Source: Halichondria panicea
Taxonomy: Eukaryota > Porifera > Demospongiae > Suberitida > Halichondriidae
NCBI RefSeq assembly: GCF_963675165.1
Contig: NC_087378.1
Location: 6,319,205 to 6,383,204, forward strand
Direction of reading: 5' to 3'
DNA: 64,000 bases
The notes below the pieces were generated by a model. That model saw only the letters and a list, made by a program, of their open reading frames with translations, did no database searches and was not told the DNA's origin. A program made the translations under genes and the position numbers. Positions 57,901-64,000 of this stretch are shown here, piece after piece. Position 1 is the stretch's first letter, and each line of letters opens with the position of its first letter.

Positions 57901-60900
57901 TAGTTGTCATGACTGCTGCATCCAATGTTGATCAATCTAAACGGTGCCTGTTTGCACTGGTATGACTACTAGTAATTACTTCTGTTCGGTACAGCACATG
58001 TAGCAGTAGCGTACCCTCTACTCACACTACCACTGGACACCTGTCTAGCACATGTAGCAGTAGCATACCCTCTACTCACACTACCACTGGACACCTGTCT
58101 AGCACATGTAGCAGTAGCGTACCCTCTACTCACACTACCACTGGACACCTGTCTAGTACAGCCAATTCAGTATCACTCTGTTAGAACCCTCTGTGTTGCC
58201 ATGGTGTACCATTTAGTGGCTCTAACCCTTGCAGCGACTTGAGCCCATGTTTGGTCCAGAGACAAAGAGCGTTATGTTCCTGGCACGGTTTGCCAAGAGG
58301 AGGGCATTCACTCGTAAGCCCCGCCCACTTTCTATTCCCCTGAAGAAGCTATTAGAGGAACAAGACAAATTGTACATATTCATGAACTTTATGAAGTCTA
58401 AGAGTGCCATCCATGTTCTGCAAGTCTATCTCACTTTGGGTAAGAGATAATTGTTGTGTGTTTATTGTTCATGATTTGATAGCATTTTATGGTTACGCAG
58501 TTGTAGCGGGTAATTCGTGGATTTGGCATTGTAGATGAGATTGATATGCACTTTTGTGTGTGTGTATGTAAGACCAGTTTCAGAATAATTGTTTTCGCTG
58601 AATAGCATACTTTTTGCAGCATGGATATTAATTTGTGGGTATAATGTCCACGGTACATGCTTAGTTTAGATTGGATAAATTATTGTCAATTATTTTCGTC
58701 TCCAGATGATCTCAAACTGAGGGTGAACAATTGCACTGAGGGCACTGCTTGTAATGTCCTCTCCCAGGTGGAGACTCTGTACAGGAACTACTTACACCCC
58801 TCCTCACACACTTATTTACCAGTAGACAACGTCCTAACGCTAACCACAGGTATTGACTGCAAGATTCATCATAATTATTATTATAGTATCGTAGAGCCTG
58901 GCTTACAACCTCCTGTGCTTATTTGAATGTTAGTGAGACTGTATTCAAAGCAGATAATTATATAAAAACAGTGGTACTATGCTTATATTCACTGTAATGA
59001 TTAACTATATGTATCATACGTCTGTACATTTGCTTGGTTAGGATTTAAACTACATAGTTCAGCAATATTCACTTATTTGTACTAGGGATAGCTGTATTAG
59101 TGAGAAATTGATATGCTTCTTCAAACCGCAGTTCTGGAAGATTCTGAGGCTACTCCTATGGAGAAGTGTGTCCAACTCAAAGAGAAGGGTGTGTTTGCAT
59201 ACATTCGTGGACACATCTACAATGAGCTTCTCGTCAAGATATTCTATCCACAGTTCTGTCACGACTATAAGGTGAGTGTATGCTACACTACAGTGTACAG
59301 TAATTTGTGTGCCATACTGTTTGAGAAGTCGAAACACAAGCAACAATTTTTGGTGCCTCTAATATCACCTCAGCCATTTAAAAAGTGATTGAGCTCCCCT
59401 TGAACTTAATTATTTGACTAGTGAGCTACTCATTACACTATAACATTTGTTGGTTTGTTCTCTGCAGTTCTATGATATCCACATCTCCCAGCGTAATGCT
59501 GGTGCCAGTAAGAGTGGGAGAACAGGTGACAAATGGAGACAAAAGACGTCGCAAGTCTCAATGAAGGTCAGGCTCAAACCACCCTCAAGTCCAGAGCCCA
59601 ATAGCGAGCAAGGAAGGGAAAGTCCCTCCGTTCCCGAGGCTACGCCCACTTCAAATCTGTCCATACCTGTCCGGATCAAGGTGGTGGATGCAGTCACTAC
59701 TAGTCACGCAGATGGACTGAGGCCGTACACTATCTACTACATACTGGCCTCCAGGAAGGATGGGGGTGAGTGGTACCTGTACATCGTATGTATCCATGCG
59801 AATTGTCCAAATATCATATTTGGCCGTTTTCATAACTAATTGTCAATTTGCATTGGTAGCCAGCATATGAGTACTACTGCTCTTCCCATGGCCAAGGGCT
59901 TTTATACAATAATATGTATTGGTTCAAGGTACATTCCCACGAAATGAATGCAGCATGAAACTAATTGTATAATAATACTTTACGATTATCTTTGCAGACT
60001 CTAGCAAGAACTATTTGGTCAAGCGTCGTTTCAAGGAGTTTATTTGCCTGGATGCTAAGCTGCGACACTTCCATGGGTCCATCCCTCCCAATCTGCCATC
60101 AAAGAGGACCTTCAGAAACCTCGACAAGGCATTCGTAGATACGAGGATAAAAGAACTGGAGCAGTACCTTCAAGAGTTGATTGAGACTCCTGGAGTGAGG
60201 GAGGGTCAGGTGCTGGCTAGTTTCTTGGACGAGTCGTCTGATCCAACACTGTTTATGCCCGACACTGTTGGAGACAAAGCTGGTGAGTGGGTGGGTGGTT
60301 AATGTGGTTCATTCTGTCTTTATTGCCGGTGGTTGTGGTCTATTAATGCATTGTGTAGGCTGCTTGTGGGCTAAATAAGTAGCACACCGGTATTACACTT
60401 GAAAGTTGTTCGTTTGTCCTGCAGGCAAAGTAATCAACAGTGTCACAAATATATTTAAAAACGAGGTAAACACACGTATGTAGTGCTGTGCTTGTTAATG
60501 ACCTGTTTCGCATTGCTTTCAATGTACAGCATCAGCGTTGATCTACATTGATTTTTTCTTGTATTTGTATTTTCCTATCACAGAAAGGTCCTTATGTGGA
60601 GGAGCTCCTGCAGAGCCTACTTCAAATGATAGAGCATCCCCAAACTCCTCCGTCGAGTGACGACATGAACGTAACGGGTGGGACTAATCGAGAGAGCTCG
60701 TCCAGATACGTAGAGCAGCAGTGTGAGGACATGTCTAACCAAGAGACCAAACCCTGGCACAAACCACCCTCCCTTGGAAGTGAGTGCAATCTGTACAGTG
60801 TAAAATACTGTATCTAAATTTCCGTACATGTTATTTTTGTAATATTGCCGACATTTTTACTGAGTAAAATTTGTACCAACAATATTTACCCGTTGTACAG

Positions 60901-61973
60901 TATTTGCCATATCCATGTACGTATATATGTACGTGGTAGCTCGCTCACATTGTCCTATATGTAGCTGCACTCCTACTCCATAGAAGATTTTGACTTGATG
61001 GTTGAGAATGCTGTGCACTTGTCGTGTGTCACAACACTCCTAACCCACTCCATGTGCTCTCCATGCAGCCTCTGTCCAGATAGACAGTTTGATGGACCTT
61101 GTAGTGATGCTGGCCACCAACGTTTACCAAGTGAACCCACTGCAGCTCACCACTCTCATGCTGGTCAAGCTACTCGGCCAGGAGTCCATTGAGTCTGTCG
61201 TTTACAAGTAGGTTTTTATCTGTACAGAAATGCAGGGTGGTATGGTCTTGTTTTGGTTTTCATTACAGTCATTGCCTAGTTACCACAGTGTACAGTGTGA
61301 GTCAGTCATGCATAGTGTTCAAGATAAGGAAGGATCTAGAGCATAATTGTAAAGCCACATTAAAGATGGCCATAGAGTCATAATTGTGTAGTCTGTTGGA
61401 GGTTACCAGTTATCCAAAGAAGAGTATAATATACACAAATGTACATATGTGAGTGAGTATGTATTCACTCTGCAGTTTCATCGCTGGTAGAATTGATATG
61501 ATGACTAACGAACAGAAGTTGATTCAACTCATTTACTTGTTCAGAGGTATGCTCCCTAACACCAACATGCTAACCATCTGTTTTATGGCCATTGTTTTTT
61601 CTCTCCTCCAGACAACCTATTTTTCAACAAAGATCCACCAAGGTAATAATTAATCTTCTAGTGATGTGTACTTCATTTTTTTTGTGTATTAGCATCAATC
61701 ATTGACAAACTTCAGTGCTTATAAATCTATTATCTCTGTCTTAATTGCAGAACACACGAGGATATTTGTGAGAGACTGAAAACTACCTTCCACTATCTTG
61801 CTACTTACCCCAACCCCCTTGTGATGCATGCTGTTGGTGAGCAGAGATACAGAGACGGAACCGCCAGGATCATCGAGGGCCTACAGTGCAGAGAACTAAA
61901 CAAACAACTGTTCTTCAAGCTCCTTGATATTTTTATTTTAGAATTATTTCCTGAGTTACAACAACATGATTGA
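54908..61973 (+). CDS. SNX14: Sorting nexin 14 (SNX14), 884 residues, 20 exons
   Basis: Exons: 54908-55002, 55272-55340, 56046-56205, 56399-56449, 56502-56545, 56622-56797, 56937-57102, 57491-57566, 57782-57826, 58235-58439, 58706-58849, 59132-59271, 59468-59765, 59998-60282, 60425-60465, 60584-60779, 61069-61207, 61476-61546, 61612-61642, 61751-61973. Total 885 codons; all phases close. Two N-terminal membrane segments (AFWGAVALIFISF and FLLYLLLLWCAGAGLLVAY) anchor it in the ER. A short Cys/His cluster follows (CPVCEDSSCTRH), then PXA (about 118-290), an RGS-like domain (about 295-457), PX (about 520-635, with RRFKEF) and the C-terminal nexin domain (about 731-884, ending LDIFILELFPEL). This order, plus the Cys/His cluster, identifies SNX14 rather than SNX13, 19 or 25. 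SNX14 works at ER-lipid droplet contacts and in lipid handling. Human SNX14 is 946 residues. Confidence 0.93.
55552..55913. mobile_element. Foldback element with nested palindrome in SNX14 intron 2
   Basis: Outer arms: GGACAGGTCTCATTAGGTCA... and the inverse ...CAACCTAATGAGACTGTCC. Inner arms: GTGAACAGTCTCCAACAGAGCT (from 55667) and AGCTCTGTTGGAGACCGTTCAC (to about 55880). About 360 bases, non-coding. The inner arms share the AGTCTC/GAGAC word with the outer ones. Confidence 0.65.
57993..58154. repeat. 54-base minisatellite, 3 near-identical copies
   Basis: Unit begins AGCACATGTAGCAGTAGCGT and ends GGACACCTGTCT. Copies differ at one or two bases. It lies in the SNX14 intron before exon 10 and has no spacer structure, so it is not CRISPR-like. 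Confidence 0.95.
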
Positions 61974-62150
61974 AATTTTAGTTCGTGATTTATTGTGTGA
62001 CACATGCAAAGTGTCTTTACTTTCAACATAACATTTTAATTTTGTGTACTGTATAATAGACCTCCTTATACAATTTTGACAGTTGTGGTAAATGCATTAT
62101 GAGATTCATACAACGTGAATATTACAGCATGATTAATCGTACAATAGAAC
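61974..62150. other. Convergent 3' interval, SNX14 / unknown minus gene
   Basis: 177 bases between facing stop codons. AT-rich; both poly(A) sites must lie here or overlap the neighbouring gene. Confidence 0.5.
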
Positions 62151-63520
62151 TCATATTGCTAGAGTCAGTTTCAGCATGAATGCCAGCTCCGTTCCTTCAT
62201 TGTGCTCCCAGCCTTCCCAACTGTCCTTCTTCCCCGCACGCAAACATCTCTGGAGTACCAATGTGCATGGTGTGTGTGGCAGGTAATTTTTGACAGACAA
62301 CATTTTCAGGATGATGCAATGATACAACAAGCCATTAAATATAAGCTGCTACTCTGCAAAAAAAACACAAGCCAATTCGTGAAAATTTAGCCCTAGCTAG
62401 TACAGAAGAAGTTGGTTTTATTGCCCCATTTTCCTATTAATTTTATGAAGGGATATATTAGTACAACCAGTAGGTTGTACATAGGATTGACAGTGCAGTA
62501 GTGTGTGTTTTCAATTATTGCACAAATTTTGTAATTATAAGGTAGAGGGTTAATTAATTACCTTCAAGTTTGGATTTCTCATTGTAACAGCCTGGTTTAT
62601 GTCATTGTCGATCAAAATGAAGAACAGAGCATGGAGGGACCACCTTCTCTGCAATGATAAAGAAACGCCGTGAGTACTATACGTACATGGACACTGATCG
62701 CGTAATGCTAGAAATTCATGTATAATATACAAGCCTGCTATAAATACCCTACCATTTCTACATCCTCTTCTTGCGTACACATCTGGTTAATTAAGGAATC
62801 AATTATTGAGAGGCTTCTTGCTAGGTTCTGATTAGTCTTGTTCCCGTAACAGAACTCAGCGATTGTCTTGACCACTTGCTGAATGGACATGGCTACAGTT
62901 AATAAACAGAAGACACCAACAGCAACTCTTACTAGCTTCACCGCCAACGATTCCATATAATTTTCAAGGATAGCTGTCAGATCAGGGAGGTACAGTTTGC
63001 CTGCAAATTCAGCCACATCCGTTCCTCCTACAATTTCAAAATGTATGTCTACTCTCGCTGGCCCCACTAGATTGACAGACAACTGGCTCCCTTAATATCA
63101 AGAAAGCAATACACCGTGTATTGGATAATCGACTTACCAGTCCAGCACAGGTGTCCCATTTTGGCAATTGCTGCAATGAAAACCATAATTTCACACAGAC
63201 AAGTATCTTTTCTATACGAGACAAAATGGCTTCTAAGTTTCGCTATACACATGCTACGCCAGTTGATGTTACCACGTATCCTCTCATCATTGCTGTTGGT
63301 TGAGTTGGAGGAAAGGTTGTACTTGGCTAGTAGCTGCATCTCATAATTGTGAGGCTCTGTAGTTGTAGCACTACCTGTGTCCTGGTTTGCACTGGCAGGC
63401 GCAACAGTTGATGCTGAAGGACAAGAAACAATAAAGTATCTGGCTAGATCTACTTAGTATGGTCTCACCAAGGAAGGCATGAGAGTGTCTCCTTATAATG
63501 TCTGCAAATGCTCTCCACAT
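62151..63520 (-). CDS. Unrecognised protein, 5 or more exons, about 283 residues, possible membrane segments
   Basis: Proposed exons: 63520-63469, 63413-63138, 63090-62753, 62648-62562, 62249-62151; 852 bases, phases close. The intron at 63137-63091 is only 47 bases. Two hydrophobic stretches are seen (CEIMVFIAAIAKMG and LVRVAVGVFCLLTVAMSI). The fold could instead be helical repeats: LTAILENYMESLAVKLV, LARSLSIIDSLINQMC, WSLHALFFILIDNDINQAV. The tail carries CLRAGKKDSWEGWEHNEG and ends KLTLAI. An alternative last exon at about 62366-62319 would end SSLYLMACCIIASS. The start is uncertain: an in-frame ATG at 63520 follows an acceptor, and an open frame from an ATG at 63642 with a GC-type donor does not join in phase. 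I do not recognise the family. Confidence 0.55.
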
Positions 63521-63675
63521 AATACTAAATGATATCAGTAAAAAAATATGATACCCAAGAGATCCAAGGTAACTAGATCTTATCTTGCCTGCAAGAATTC
63601 CTCCCACACATTCTGCAGTTTCAGCTCCACCCCCTCACCCATTGACCTCAAGTCATTATAAGCTACATGTATAAG

Positions 63676-64000
63676 ATGGAGGAAACAGTTGTGTACAAAA
63701 CTCCTATTGGAGCATTGAAGCTTGTAGCTAATGATGAAGGAATGTGTGCTGTGAAATGGCTGTTTGGAAAGCACTCTGTTCTAACTCGGAATGAAAGCCC
63801 TGACACCGTTGGAAAGGCATCAGCTGACTCTTCAAAAGCTCAGGAGCATCTGAGAGCTTGTCGGAAATGGTTAGATGCTTACTTTGATGGATCTCTATTG
63901 GCTGTTAAGCCTGCTATCCCAAAACCTCCTTTGGTTCTTCCAGATAAAAGTATAACTGCTGCAGCTTACTGTATATTAATGGTTACTAGTGACATGTACT
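63676..64000 (+). CDS. MGMT: O6-methylguanine-DNA methyltransferase (MGMT/Ogt type), first exon, truncated by window end
   Basis: The ATG at 63676 opens EETVVYKTPIGALKLVANDE, then GMCAVKWLFGK and, after a short linker, EHLRACRKWLDAYFDGSL. This is the N-terminal ribonuclease-like domain of the Ada/Ogt/MGMT family, which precedes the DNA-binding and active-site domain with its PCHR motif. The open frame continues past a likely donor at about 63951 (AAA|GTATAA), so the coding part of exon 1 is probably 63676-63950. The catalytic cysteine lies beyond the window. The protein repairs alkylated guanine by transferring the alkyl group to itself. It is divergent with the unknown minus gene. Confidence 0.8.
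   Translation, partial: MEETVVYKTPIGALKLVANDEGMCAVKWLFGKHSVLTRNESPDTVGKASADSSKAQEHLRACRKWLDAYFDGSLLAVKPAIPKPPLVLPDKSITAAAYCILMVTSDMY

Noticed and set aside
60984-61068. Possible extra SNX14 exon after CCATAG at about 60984 (EDFDLMVENAVH-like)
   Set aside because: Its inclusion is not needed for phase: 60779 joins 61069 cleanly. It also has no good donor before the next acceptor. Kept as intron.

Overview
The window looks like nuclear DNA from an early-branching, ciliated animal; a demosponge is my best guess, but this cannot be proved from the sequence alone. The evidence is intron-rich genes with GT-AG introns, many only 50-80 bases long; AT-rich introns full of short inverted-repeat elements; and metazoan-type proteins (an immunoglobulin-domain receptor with cytoplasmic tyrosines, Tudor domain, dynein-2 subunit, SNX14, ENTPD4/7). 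No rRNA, tRNA, CRISPR array or prokaryotic operon was seen. I rebuilt the gene models by hand from splice sites, and the reading phases close across every intron in the seven complete multi-exon models described with confidence.

Layout: 25-209 (+) last exon of an unknown gene; 474-6965 (-) secreted GH57-like glycosidase, 18 exons; 7913-23253 (+) very large DEIH-box helicase with a 10.9-kb last exon full of repeats; 23569-29062 (-) ENTPD4/7-type nucleoside diphosphohydrolase; 29432-46844 (+) a 20-exon Tudor / MIF4G-like / SAM-like / CCHC-knuckle protein; 47036-47499 (-) a 96-residue protein of unknown family; 47697-49996 (+) Ig-domain receptor; 50604-54766 (-) dynein-2 intermediate chain DYNC2I2 (WDR34); 54908-61973 (+) SNX14; 62151-63520 (-) unknown gene; 63676-end (+) start of an O6-methylguanine-DNA methyltransferase.

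The eleven genes alternate strand without exception (+-+-+-+-+-+), so every neighbour pair is either divergent, often with 35-400 bases between start codons, or convergent. This points to shared bidirectional promoters and touching or overlapping 3' ends.

Introns hold most of the repeats: several MITE-like families (termini TACCGTATAGCG, TGCACCTATCAAT, pogo-like CAGTGGAACCTC), a family bounded by inverted GCCTCGGTG, a SINE-like family of about 190 bases, one 1.7-kb element with roughly 300-base inverted ends, and several minisatellites. The most interesting items are the Tudor-MIF4G-SAM-knuckle protein, which lies two genes from a giant DEAH-type RNA helicase (both could belong to RNA-granule biology), the animal GH57-like enzyme, the small hidden gene, and the Ig receptor with ITAM-like and NPxY motifs.
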